From: Bacteroidales bacterium
GTDB taxonomy: Bacteria > Bacteroidota > Bacteroidia > Bacteroidales > Muribaculaceae
Reading direction: 5' to 3'
NCBI GenBank assembly: GCA_004557195.1
Contig: SFER01000128.1
Span: 1-6,263, forward strand
Length of the DNA: 6,263 bases
Part shown: in pieces, positions 1-6,263 of the stretch
How positions within the stretch are numbered: position 1 is the first letter of the stretch
Layout: every line of letters starts with the position of its first letter
Notes under the pieces: model-generated
Database searches by the model: none
Told to the model about the DNA's origin: nothing
What the model saw: the letters and a program-made list of their open reading frames with translations, nothing else
Translations under genes and position numbers: made by a program

Positions 1-1
1 G

Positions 2-475
2 GTGTTTGCTCCTGTTAAAAAAGACCAATTGCAGTATTCTTTAAACGATGAAAAAATGAGTGGCACTATAAGTGTTGGCTATGCCTACTGTATGTCATCC
101 AGATTTTCCTTGGGTTTATCTTATACTTACTCCACCTATGATACACAAGTAGTGCTCGGATCTTCAAACCCTTTGGCTGATGTAAAAACTACCAACCACT
201 TGTTTTTAATCAATACAAAATTTGAATGGTTAAAGATAAAAAGTTTTAGCCTCTATACTCGTGGCGGAATCGGTGTGAAGTATTGCAACAAACTCACTTA
301 TGAGAATGTAAACGCAATGTACACTCCCGATGAACGAAAGGCTGAGAAATTCCTCGCTTGGCAAATTTCGGTTCTCGGAGCGGAATGGCGATTTATCCCA
401 CACCTTGCCCTGTTTGTCGAGGGAGGCGCCGGTATGCAAGGGTGCCTTCTCGCCGGACTGCGAACTCATTTCTAA
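2..475 (+). CDS. Outer-membrane beta-barrel protein, 3' portion (5' end outside window)
   Basis: The frame is open from the left edge to a TAA at 473-475, so this is the C-terminal 157 residues of a longer protein; the GTG at its first codon is probably an internal Val. The sequence alternates short amphipathic beta segments (GTISVGYAY, SRFSLGLSYTY, HLFLINTKFEW, SLYTRGGIGVKY, AWQISVLGAEWRF, ALFVEGGAGMQG) and ends in AGLRTHF. A terminal Phe after a last strand is the usual outer-membrane assembly signal, and the spacing suggests a small barrel of about 8-10 strands, like the general OMP_b-brl group. It is probably an outer-membrane protein of unknown role. The stop is 12 bases before the receptor gene on the same strand, so co-transcription is likely. 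The first 340 or so bases are AT-rich (about 37% GC by hand count) while the last 115 are about 56% GC. No specific family could be assigned. Confidence 0.72.
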   Translation: MFAPVKKDQLQYSLNDEKMSGTISVGYAYCMSSRFSLGLSYTYSTYDTQVVLGSSNPLADVKTTNHLFLINTKFEWLKIKSFSLYTRGGIGVKYCNKLTYENVNAMYTPDERKAEKFLAWQISVLGAEWRFIPHLALFVEGGAGMQGCLLAGLRTHF

Positions 476-487
476 AATCACATTATC

Positions 488-2914
488 ATGAAACGATATT
501 TCTCTATATTTTTATCCTTTTTATCGGTGATTCCTGCAATAGCCTCAACTACCGATAATGAGACCGCGCCCGACACCACTTCCATGCTCGGAAAGGGAGT
601 TAACCTCAGCGATGTGGTGGTGTATGGCAGCAAAGACGCTTTCGGCGTGCAGGAATCGCAAATGAGCGCAATTTCGGTGGGCAAGCAGCAGATTCTCGCC
701 GTGCCGGTGTTTCTTGGAGAGCCTGATGTGATGAAAACACTCCAAAAACTCCCCGGTGTGCAATCGACCAACGACGGCACCGCCGGAATCTTGGTTCGCG
801 GTGGAAATTACGACCAGAACCTTATCACTCTCGATGGCTCCACACTCTACAACGGCGAGCACCTAAAGGGGTTTGTATCAGCCATCAACCCCGATGTTGT
901 GGGCAATATCAACTTCTACCGCGGTGCATTCCCGGCGCGTTACGGTTCGAGGCTCTCGAGTGTTATCGACATAGGTGTGAAAACCGGCGATTTCAACCGC
1001 TACCACGGCAACATCTCGCTCGGAGTGCTCGCCTCGCGCATCCAAATCGATGGTCCGATATGGAAAGGACACACATCTTTCAACGTTGCCGCCAGGGTTT
1101 CCTATTTCGACATGCTCGCCTATCGTGTGCTAAAAAAATACTACGACAAGCCTGAATCGATGCAGCCATATTCCGACATGGATTTCTATGATATCAATGC
1201 CAAGATTGTGCACCGTTTCAGCCCGGCAAGCCGTCTCTCGGCTGTGTTCTACTATGGGAAAGACTGGAACGGAATTGCTCCCACAAGCAGCCGCATGTTC
1301 ACCTCCACATTTTACTATGAGGGAATCGCAGAAGAGAATAAGATTGAGCACGACAACCGCCGCGAGAATTCTTCCGACAACAATTGGGGCAACATCGTGT
1401 CGAGCATCTACTGGACCTACCAGCCTACCGATGCATGGTGGATGAACCTAAATCTAAGTTATAGTCGTTACAAATATCTTTTCACTCAAGACTCATACAC
1501 AAAATCCACAGTAAGAAATTCTGTGAGATATGAATATTTCTTAGAGGAAAAATCAAAAATAACCTATCATTCCGAAATAGACGACATAGCACTCACGTTC
1601 GACTCCAAATTCACCCGCTACGACAATCACCTGCTCCGATTTGGCGGAAAAGTGTCGCTCCAAAGCCTCAATCCCACGCAGGATGTCGTCAAGCACTCCT
1701 ATGCCAAGGCGATAAGCAATCAATACCGCAATTTTGCGCATGAGCCGGAAGAAAAAATTAAAAATTACCCGGGCTACTGGGATGAGAAAACCGTGGATAT
1801 GGACATGGTGATAGGGAAGCGCACCGACATCTACCAGGCATCGCTCTATGCCGAAGACGACTACACGATAACACCATGGCTAAAAGCCAACATCGGCTTG
1901 CGCCTATCGCTCTACAGCACCACCGGCAAAAACTATTTCTCGGCAGAACCTCGTGTGTCGCTCCGATGGCTGTTCCGCGACAATATGGCGCTGAAACTAT
2001 CCTACAGCCGTATGTCGCAGGCTGTGCGACTCCTCCAAAGCAGCAATCTCGTGATGCCGTCCGACACCTGGGTGCCTATCACCGACCGAGTACCACTCAT
2101 GCACAGCGACCTTGCCGCACTCGGCTACAACTACGAGATTATGCGAGGTTTCAATCTCTCGGTCGAGGGTTACTACAAGACTATGAGCAATGTGCTCGAA
2201 TATCGAATGGGTTCGACCTACACCTCGGGTAGCGGCGACTGGCAAGACATGACCGCTATGGGCGACGGACGCTCCTATGGTGCTGAGTTCCTGCTCGAGA
2301 AGAAGCATGGCAAGACCACCGGGTGGATTAGTTACACATGGTCGAAATCGCTCCGCACCTTCGACCGTCCAGGCGACAGAATAAACAATGGAGTGGAATT
2401 CTACGCCGGCAATGACCATCGCAACAACGTAAATGTGGTGATAATGCAGCATATGCCATTGTCTAAGGTTTGCTATTTCGACTTCTCGGCATCATGGAGT
2501 TATATCACAGGAAGGCGTGGAAATGTTCCGAATGTCAACATGTACGGCGGTATGTTCGAGGAATATGACCCTCGGATTGTATGGGGAGAAGACTCATATG
2601 GAAAACCCGAAACTTGGAGTGGCTTTGTGACCAACCCCATGGGAGGGCAGTATCTTGGAAAATACGCCCAAATGTACACATTCAAAGGCATCAACCAATA
2701 TAAACTCCCCGATATGCACCACCTCGACCTCGGAATCTCATTCGGCGTTAAGCACGAATATGGCGAAAGCATTCTCGGAATCAGCGTTTACAACGTGTAT
2801 AACCACATGAATGTGAGCAGCGCATACATCGGATATGACAAAAACCAAACAGTTCTCAAAGGTGTGTGCATCTTCCCTATCATGCCTTCGGTAAGTTACA
2901 CTCATAAATTCTAA
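488..2914 (+). CDS. TonB-dependent outer-membrane receptor (plug plus beta-barrel), substrate unknown
   Basis: This 808-residue protein should import a ligand across the outer membrane using TonB/ExbBD energy. Residues 1-20 form a Sec signal peptide (MKR, hydrophobic core, cut after AIAS). A short linker leads to a plug domain at about 41-165, beginning with SDVVVYG and containing PDVMKTLQKLPGVQS (79-93), GILVRGGNYDQNLITLDG (100-117) and FYRGAFPARYGSRLSSVIDI (143-162), which are hallmark plug motifs. The rest is rich in aromatic beta strands and ends in SVSYTHKF, a barrel-type terminal Phe. The N-terminal carboxypeptidase-regulatory-like domain common in Bacteroidota receptors (about 80-100 residues) is absent, so this is a short form. 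The ATG at 488 is chosen because the signal peptide starts there; no Shine-Dalgarno precedes it, as is normal in this phylum. The DUF4249 lipoprotein gene follows after 5 bases and is the likely partner. An AT-rich patch lies at codons 321-363. Confidence 0.93.
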   Translation: MKRYFSIFLSFLSVIPAIASTTDNETAPDTTSMLGKGVNLSDVVVYGSKDAFGVQESQMSAISVGKQQILAVPVFLGEPDVMKTLQKLPGVQSTNDGTAGILVRGGNYDQNLITLDGSTLYNGEHLKGFVSAINPDVVGNINFYRGAFPARYGSRLSSVIDIGVKTGDFNRYHGNISLGVLASRIQIDGPIWKGHTSFNVAARVSYFDMLAYRVLKKYYDKPESMQPYSDMDFYDINAKIVHRFSPASRLSAVFYYGKDWNGIAPTSSRMFTSTFYYEGIAEENKIEHDNRRENSSDNNWGNIVSSIYWTYQPTDAWWMNLNLSYSRYKYLFTQDSYTKSTVRNSVRYEYFLEEKSKITYHSEIDDIALTFDSKFTRYDNHLLRFGGKVSLQSLNPTQDVVKHSYAKAISNQYRNFAHEPEEKIKNYPGYWDEKTVDMDMVIGKRTDIYQASLYAEDDYTITPWLKANIGLRLSLYSTTGKNYFSAEPRVSLRWLFRDNMALKLSYSRMSQAVRLLQSSNLVMPSDTWVPITDRVPLMHSDLAALGYNYEIMRGFNLSVEGYYKTMSNVLEYRMGSTYTSGSGDWQDMTAMGDGRSYGAEFLLEKKHGKTTGWISYTWSKSLRTFDRPGDRINNGVEFYAGNDHRNNVNVVIMQHMPLSKVCYFDFSASWSYITGRRGNVPNVNMYGGMFEEYDPRIVWGEDSYGKPETWSGFVTNPMGGQYLGKYAQMYTFKGINQYKLPDMHHLDLGISFGVKHEYGESILGISVYNVYNHMNVSSAYIGYDKNQTVLKGVCIFPIMPSVSYTHKF
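1445..1576 (+). other. AT-rich patch inside the receptor barrel gene
   Basis: By hand count GC is about 55% at 1381-1440, 32% at 1441-1500, 25% at 1501-1560 and 45% at 1561-1620. The reading frame is intact. The patch uses codons such as AGA, TTA, TCA, GTA and ATA that look uncommon in the flanking gene. It encodes residues about 321-363: the end of one barrel strand (LNLSYSRYKY), a charged and aromatic stretch, and the start of the next strand (ITYHSEID). A surface loop exchanged by recombination would look like this, but selection on the loop's amino-acid composition could also contribute. Confidence 0.5.
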
Positions 2915-2919
2915 CAGCA

Positions 2920-3990
2920 ATGAAACACCTTCTTAGCATAATATTGGCACTCACAATCGCCATCTCGCTCATAACATCGTGCGAGGTCATCCTGCCAATC
3001 GACAATCAGCCCGACGCTATAACTGTCAATTCGGTGGTGTGCCCCGACACCGCGGTGCTCGTGAATGTGTCGCGAACATTCAGCATCGACAACTCCCCGG
3101 GATACTACTTCATTGACTATTACCACTACTACCGATATCACGACACCATCTACGACACCCTCGCCGTAATCGACAAGGCACTGGTGATGATGACGGTGAA
3201 CGGCGGCTCGCCCGTTCAACTCCGTTACAATCCCGGCAAATTCCGCTATGAGAGCGACTATTTCCCAAAAGCCGGAGACGAAGTGGAAGTCGAAGTCTCG
3301 GTGCTCGACAACCCCGAACTCGCACCGGCAAAATCATCAACCAAAGTGCTGCCCGCGCCCGAATTTGAAGTGCTCTCTCATCACACTATCTACTCCCCTT
3401 ACGACCATGGATATTTAGACAGAGAGAACGAACATGAGTTTGGTGGGCACGACAGCGTAATGGTAATCACACTCAAACTCAAAGACAACCCCAGCGAAAG
3501 CAACTTCTACCGCCTCCGTGTGAGAAGTATGGGAGACAACTGGCAAATCGACAGCGTCAAAGCCCCCGACGGAACATTAATCCGCGTTGATAGTGCATAT
3601 TCGTCGTATATGACCGATATTTTCACCTCCGACGACATTCTGTTCCTCGACCGCAACATCCCGACAGGATTTGGCAGTTGGCCCGCCAACTTCAACTACA
3701 TGTTCGACGACCACCTCTTTCAAAACGGAGAATACACCGTAACCATACAGTCTCGTATGCGCATTGCCGACAACCCGCGGGTGATATTGGAATACTACAG
3801 CGTTACGCGCGACCTCTACTCCTACGTCTGCTCCGTGATGCAGTACCGCACCCACACCGACGATGTCCTCGCAAACCCCATCGGCATCCACACCAACATC
3901 GAAAACGGCTACGGAATCTTTGGCTCGATGAACTTCACCCGCCAAACCCTCTACTTCAACGACTCAGGGAATGGGAACACATCGCATTGA
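2920..3990 (+). CDS. DUF4249-family lipoprotein, probable partner of the TonB-dependent receptor
   Basis: This 356-residue protein is a predicted lipoprotein. It has a basic start (MKH), a hydrophobic stretch and a lipobox ITSC, with Cys21 as the lipidated residue, so it would be processed by LspA rather than LepB. After the Cys the sequence CEVILPID lacks the acidic run typical of surface-export signals, so surface exposure is not supported by that motif. Visible DUF4249-type features are an Ig-like N-terminal half with a repeated beta pattern (ALVMMTVNGG, AGDEVEVEVSV), the segment NFYRLRVRS at about 195-203, and the C-terminal signature TNIENGYGIFG at 325-335. The family is known as Bacteroidota lipoproteins often encoded directly after TonB-dependent receptors; its function is unknown. 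Here it starts 5 bases after the receptor stop. Its last 35 bases overlap the convergent WbqC-family gene. A role in binding or handing over the receptor's ligand is inference from context only. Confidence 0.87.
   Translation: MKHLLSIILALTIAISLITSCEVILPIDNQPDAITVNSVVCPDTAVLVNVSRTFSIDNSPGYYFIDYYHYYRYHDTIYDTLAVIDKALVMMTVNGGSPVQLRYNPGKFRYESDYFPKAGDEVEVEVSVLDNPELAPAKSSTKVLPAPEFEVLSHHTIYSPYDHGYLDRENEHEFGGHDSVMVITLKLKDNPSESNFYRLRVRSMGDNWQIDSVKAPDGTLIRVDSAYSSYMTDIFTSDDILFLDRNIPTGFGSWPANFNYMFDDHLFQNGEYTVTIQSRMRIADNPRVILEYYSVTRDLYSYVCSVMQYRTHTDDVLANPIGIHTNIENGYGIFGSMNFTRQTLYFNDSGNGNTSH
3956..3990. other. Convergent tail-to-tail coding overlap of 35 bases
   Basis: The plus-strand lipoprotein gene stops with TGA at 3988-3990 and the minus-strand WbqC-family gene stops with TGA at 3958-3956 (read on the minus strand), so each gene encodes its last 11 residues or so within the other's coding sequence. 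Both proteins have already passed their recognisable conserved motifs (TNIENGYGIFG and GFVPGMSILDLVLNEG) before the overlap. The overlapping tails are therefore probably weakly constrained extensions. Confidence 0.85.
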
Positions 3991-4594
3991 GCACAAGGGT
4001 GGCACATCGCCCCTCGTTAAGCACTAAGTCGAGAATGCTCATCCCCGGCACAAAGCCGTGGCGGGCGTTCCACACTTGGTAGTATGGCACATCTGCCACA
4101 GGGAGCGCATTGGAGGCGTTCTCACCCCCTTTGGCGCGCAAATCGACAAATCTATCGTCGGGAGCCGTCAAAGTGGCAGGAATGGCAAAGAAATCGCTCA
4201 CAGAGGCATGTATCGCCAGCAGAAAGTCGGCGAGCCACTTGGAATGGTGGTGATACAACGCATAAAGGTCGTCTTGGTAATACTCGAAAAACGGCGCCTT
4301 GCCATAGGCTGAGAAAATTGCGCCCCAGTGGATTCGCTCCCACTCCCCATGCTCCGAAATCTGCAAATCCTTAACCGGCGTGGTACCCCCTTTGGCAGGC
4401 TTCACAAGGGGAATGGTGAGGGTCTGCACCCCGTTCGCGCCGATGATGCGGGTGCGATTCACCTCACGGCATTTCCCCACGGGAGAATCGATGTCGAAAG
4501 CCACCCTCCCGGCAGCCACCATGGCGGCATAATGCCTCACGCTGCCGGCATAGAGGCAGCTCATGAGCGCGCCATTTTCGCTATCGTGAATCAT
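3956..4594 (-). CDS. WbqC-family protein
   Basis: This 212-residue protein fits the WbqC-like family, named after a gene in an O-antigen cluster; a link to surface-polysaccharide metabolism has been proposed, but I know of no established reaction. Family features include REVNRTRIIGANGVQTLTIPL at about 43-63, HWGAIFSAYGKAPFFEYYQD at 89-108 and the C-terminal YYQVWNARHGFVPGMSILDL at 171-190 followed by NEG. There is no signal peptide or clear membrane helix, so it is probably cytosolic. The length is close to normal for the family. The chosen ATG (4594-4592) overlaps the lepB stop as ATGA, which favours it. A second ATG at codon 11 (4564-4562) is also possible, since the conserved domain begins at about residue 9-12. 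The position directly downstream of lepB is, from memory, a recurring arrangement in Bacteroidales. The 3' end overlaps the lipoprotein gene on the other strand. Confidence 0.88.
   Translation of the reverse strand: MIHDSENGALMSCLYAGSVRHYAAMVAAGRVAFDIDSPVGKCREVNRTRIIGANGVQTLTIPLVKPAKGGTTPVKDLQISEHGEWERIHWGAIFSAYGKAPFFEYYQDDLYALYHHHSKWLADFLLAIHASVSDFFAIPATLTAPDDRFVDLRAKGGENASNALPVADVPYYQVWNARHGFVPGMSILDLVLNEGRCATLVLNAMCSHSLSR
4591..4594 (-). promoter_or_regulatory. ATGA stop/start overlap coupling lepB and the WbqC-family gene
   Basis: On the minus strand the bases read ATGA: ATG (4594-4592) starts the WbqC-family gene and TGA (4593-4591) ends lepB. No purine-rich ribosome binding site is visible before it (the upstream bases read CCTTCCCAACCACGACAA). 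Re-initiation by ribosomes finishing lepB is the simplest way to translate the second gene, so the two products are probably made together. Confidence 0.8.
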
Positions 4595-6105
4595 TTGTCG
4601 TGGTTGGGAAGGCGGAAGATGCGGTTCCAGCGAATTTTGCCGTCGAAAATGCCCTTATCCTTCTCGAGCGACAGGAGAATGAGCACCGGAGTGCCCACAA
4701 TGTGGTCTTCGGGCACAAAACCCCAATAGCGCGAGTCTGCGGAATTGTCGCGGTTGTCGCCCATCATCCAGTAATAGTCCATCTTGAATGTGTAGGAGGT
4801 GGCGGGCTTGCCATTGATGTAAATCACGCCGTCGGCAACACGCAGGTCGTTACCCTCGTAGTTGCGTATCGGGCGCTCGTAGATGGGCAGATTGTCGGTA
4901 GTGAGCGCGATGCTCTCCCCTTTCTTGGGAATCCATATCTCGCCGTAATTGGAGCGTGTCCAGCCGTAATCTTTGCTGATGGGATACACCGGGAACATCT
5001 CCCCTTCGGGCACCATCACCACATGGGCGATTGCCGGCATCTTGCGAGCCTCGGCAACGGCAGCCGCAGTGAGCGGGGCGATGTAGATCGGCGCAGTCTC
5101 GCCATTCTCACCCACGTTCAAGCCGAGCGAGCGCAAGAAGATGATTTGAGACGCGTTGTTGAGATACAGCCGACCGTCGCATTCAAGATGGCGGTCATCG
5201 ACATTCACGCCGAGGGTCTCCCACTCCGAGTCGCCGAGCATCCCGCCCGAGGTTTGGATAATATAGTTGTATTGCACATTTTTAGGCTCTTTGAGCGGCT
5301 TTCCGTTGATATACACGATGTTATCTACAATCGTGAGGCGCTCGCCGGGAAGTCCGAGGCAACGCTTCACATAATTCTCGCGGCGGTCAACCGGGCGATA
5401 GAACACCTTGCCAAACTGCTGCGGATTGTTCCACACTGTCTCGCGCCCGAATTGAGCCACGAGGGTGTAATAGTCGGGATTCTGCACCTTCTCGGTAACA
5501 GTGTCGCCGGCAGGGAAGTTAAACACCACAATATCGTTGCGCTCCACGCCGCGAAGCCCCTTGAGGCGGTGGTATTCAAATTGCGGCTTGTCGACATACG
5601 ACTTGCAATTGAGTATCGGGAGCGTGTTTTGCGCCAACGGGAAGTGGAGAGGAGTGTTTGGTACCCTCGGACCATAAGTAATCTTGTTCACCCACAGGAA
5701 ATCGCCCACAAGAAGCGATTTCTCGAGCGACGAGGATGGAATCTGATACTGCTGCCCCACAAATGCGAACAGGAAGTAGCAGCAGATGAGGGCATAGACG
5801 ATGGCATCTACCCACCCCATGATGGTGCGCGCCACATTGTTCTTCCATCCGCGCCACGCCGTGAACGGGATGTAATGCGTGAGGTAAATATCGATGAGAA
5901 GGGGGTAGGCTATCAACACCCACGGGTTTTGCAGCCACACTACCCACCCGAAAAAGAGCAACGACACCACCGAGAACCTAATCCAGCGCCCCCGCTTCAC
6001 CGCCTTGAGGCGTTCAGTGAAACTACCTGTGGTTCTCACATATCCATTTTCGGCACCATTGTTGCCGGCATTTTTGTTATCTTGAGAATTTCTTTCTACA
6101 CTCAT
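4591..6105 (-). CDS. lepB: Signal peptidase I (leader peptidase), long Bacteroidales form
   Basis: This is the membrane-anchored Ser/Lys peptidase that removes signal peptides from proteins exported by Sec or Tat. With the ATG at 6105-6103 it has 504 residues. Hydrophobic segments lie at about 42-58, 61-76 and 100-117. The last runs into box B, QQYQIPSSSLEKSLLVGD, where Ser126 aligns with the catalytic Ser of E. coli LepB. The general base is Lys247 in NYVKRCLGLPGERL, and box E is GDNRDNSADSRYWGFVPED (449-467). E. coli LepB is about 324 residues; the extra length is the N-terminal part plus a large insertion between Lys247 and box E (about 270-440), as in other Bacteroidales enzymes I recall. 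The motif YINGKP occurs twice (265-270, 429-434). A GTG at 6195-6193 would add 30 residues, but it lies upstream of the likely promoter; ATG 6105 is preferred. All catalytic residues are present, so the enzyme should be active. Confidence 0.95.
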   Translation of the reverse strand: MSVERNSQDNKNAGNNGAENGYVRTTGSFTERLKAVKRGRWIRFSVVSLLFFGWVVWLQNPWVLIAYPLLIDIYLTHYIPFTAWRGWKNNVARTIMGWVDAIVYALICCYFLFAFVGQQYQIPSSSLEKSLLVGDFLWVNKITYGPRVPNTPLHFPLAQNTLPILNCKSYVDKPQFEYHRLKGLRGVERNDIVVFNFPAGDTVTEKVQNPDYYTLVAQFGRETVWNNPQQFGKVFYRPVDRRENYVKRCLGLPGERLTIVDNIVYINGKPLKEPKNVQYNYIIQTSGGMLGDSEWETLGVNVDDRHLECDGRLYLNNASQIIFLRSLGLNVGENGETAPIYIAPLTAAAVAEARKMPAIAHVVMVPEGEMFPVYPISKDYGWTRSNYGEIWIPKKGESIALTTDNLPIYERPIRNYEGNDLRVADGVIYINGKPATSYTFKMDYYWMMGDNRDNSADSRYWGFVPEDHIVGTPVLILLSLEKDKGIFDGKIRWNRIFRLPNHDK

Positions 6106-6263
6106 AGTTAAGGATTTTAGGTTGCAAAAATACACAAAAAACGTGAGAAACCGAAGCAATATCAAGAATAAGCACCAATTTCTCAATCCCGGCACCCCAA
6201 AAACCGCAAATTCGGGTCCTTTGTATTTGATGTGGGGGAAATTTTGTCGGACACTTTGTTTGC
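6106..6263. other. Region upstream of lepB with no recognised gene
   Basis: The region holds the putative lepB promoter in its left part. Beyond it I see no ORF with recognisable content, no tRNA-like cloverleaf and no strong hairpin. On the minus strand the frame is open from the right edge to a TGA at 6185-6183 (26 codons). This could be the tail of a gene lying outside the window, but its translation resembles nothing I know. No dapB-like C-terminus, which I would have half expected upstream of lepB, is visible. Confidence 0.5.
6125..6155 (-). promoter_or_regulatory. Probable Bacteroidota sigma-ABfr-type promoter for lepB
   Basis: Read on the minus strand, TATTTTTG (6132-6125) matches the -7 consensus TAnnTTTG exactly. 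Nineteen bases further upstream is TTCG (6155-6152), one mismatch from the -33 element TTTG. Transcription would begin near 6120, giving a leader of roughly 15 bases before the ATG at 6105. The -7 match and position are good; the -33 match is weak, and the region is AT-rich, so chance matches are possible. Confidence 0.6.

Noticed and set aside
1997..2452. 151-residue minus-strand ORF within the receptor gene
   Set aside because: It lies wholly inside a well-supported barrel coding region, has a His- and Val-rich shadow composition and no recognisable motif.
3990..4030. Possible terminator hairpin (AGGG paired with CCCT around 3997-4015)
   Set aside because: The stem is only 4 bases with a loop of about 10 and no following T-run on either strand; it is also inside the WbqC-family coding region.
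3678..4082. 134-residue plus-strand ORF across the lipoprotein gene end and into the WbqC-family gene
   Set aside because: It is Arg/His/Pro-rich and out of frame with two recognisable genes; a typical frame-shifted shadow.
4328..4729. 133-residue plus-strand ORF over the lepB/wbqC junction
   Set aside because: It is antisense to both conserved genes, with no family resemblance and no promoter or initiation signal.
4600..6111. 503-residue plus-strand ORF opposite lepB as a real gene
   Set aside because: lepB has all its catalytic motifs on the minus strand. The plus-strand frame is in exact antisense register, is explained by missing TTA/CTA/TCA codons, and its translation shows no recognisable domain.
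6183..6263. Tail of an upstream minus-strand gene entering from the right edge
   Set aside because: Only 26 codons are visible and they match nothing I recognise; an open frame of this length is expected by chance.
6235..6263. Right-edge sequence with TTTTGTCGGACACTTTG as a possible insertion-sequence end
   Set aside because: No partner inverted repeat, target duplication or transposase is visible in the window, so the idea cannot be supported.
1..6263. CRISPR arrays, tRNA or rRNA genes, riboswitches, complete mobile elements
   Set aside because: Reading through found no spaced repeats, no cloverleaf-like or rRNA-like sequence and no transposase or integrase motifs; nearly all bases are in five coding genes.

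Overview
The window is ordinary-looking chromosomal DNA from a Bacteroidota bacterium, most likely order Bacteroidales; a gut Muribaculaceae-type genome would fit the roughly 50% GC, but the family is a guess. The evidence is a TonB-dependent receptor paired with a DUF4249 lipoprotein, a long Bacteroidales-type signal peptidase I next to a WbqC-family gene, a TAnnTTTG-type promoter box, and no Shine-Dalgarno sequences before the genes.

The left part (about 1-3990) carries three plus-strand genes packed as a probable operon with gaps of 12 and 5 bases. They are the 3' part of an outer-membrane beta-barrel protein (2-475), an 808-residue TonB-dependent receptor (488-2914) and a 356-residue DUF4249 lipoprotein (2920-3990). 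The receptor and lipoprotein resemble the general SusC/SusD arrangement, a TonB-powered outer-membrane transporter with an accessory lipoprotein. No substrate can be read from the sequence.

The right part (3956-6105) is a minus-strand pair, lepB then a wbqC-family gene, joined by a 4-base ATGA stop/start overlap. A credible promoter lies just upstream of lepB at 6125-6155 and supports a start at 6105 over a longer GTG-initiated frame. LepB would cut signal peptides from exported proteins, including barrel proteins such as the receptor. The lipoprotein would instead be processed by the lipoprotein signal peptidase (LspA). The WbqC-family protein has no firmly known reaction.

The two transcription units converge and overlap by 35 bases (3956-3990), so there is no intergenic room for a terminator. 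The last 158 bases (6106-6263) hold the lepB promoter and otherwise nothing I recognise.

I found no new multi-gene system, RNA gene, CRISPR array or complete mobile element. The observations most worth a second look are an AT-rich patch inside the receptor barrel gene, a composition change inside the first gene, the convergent coding overlap, the receptor's missing N-terminal extension, and the complete absence of three codons in lepB, which creates a 503-codon antisense open frame.
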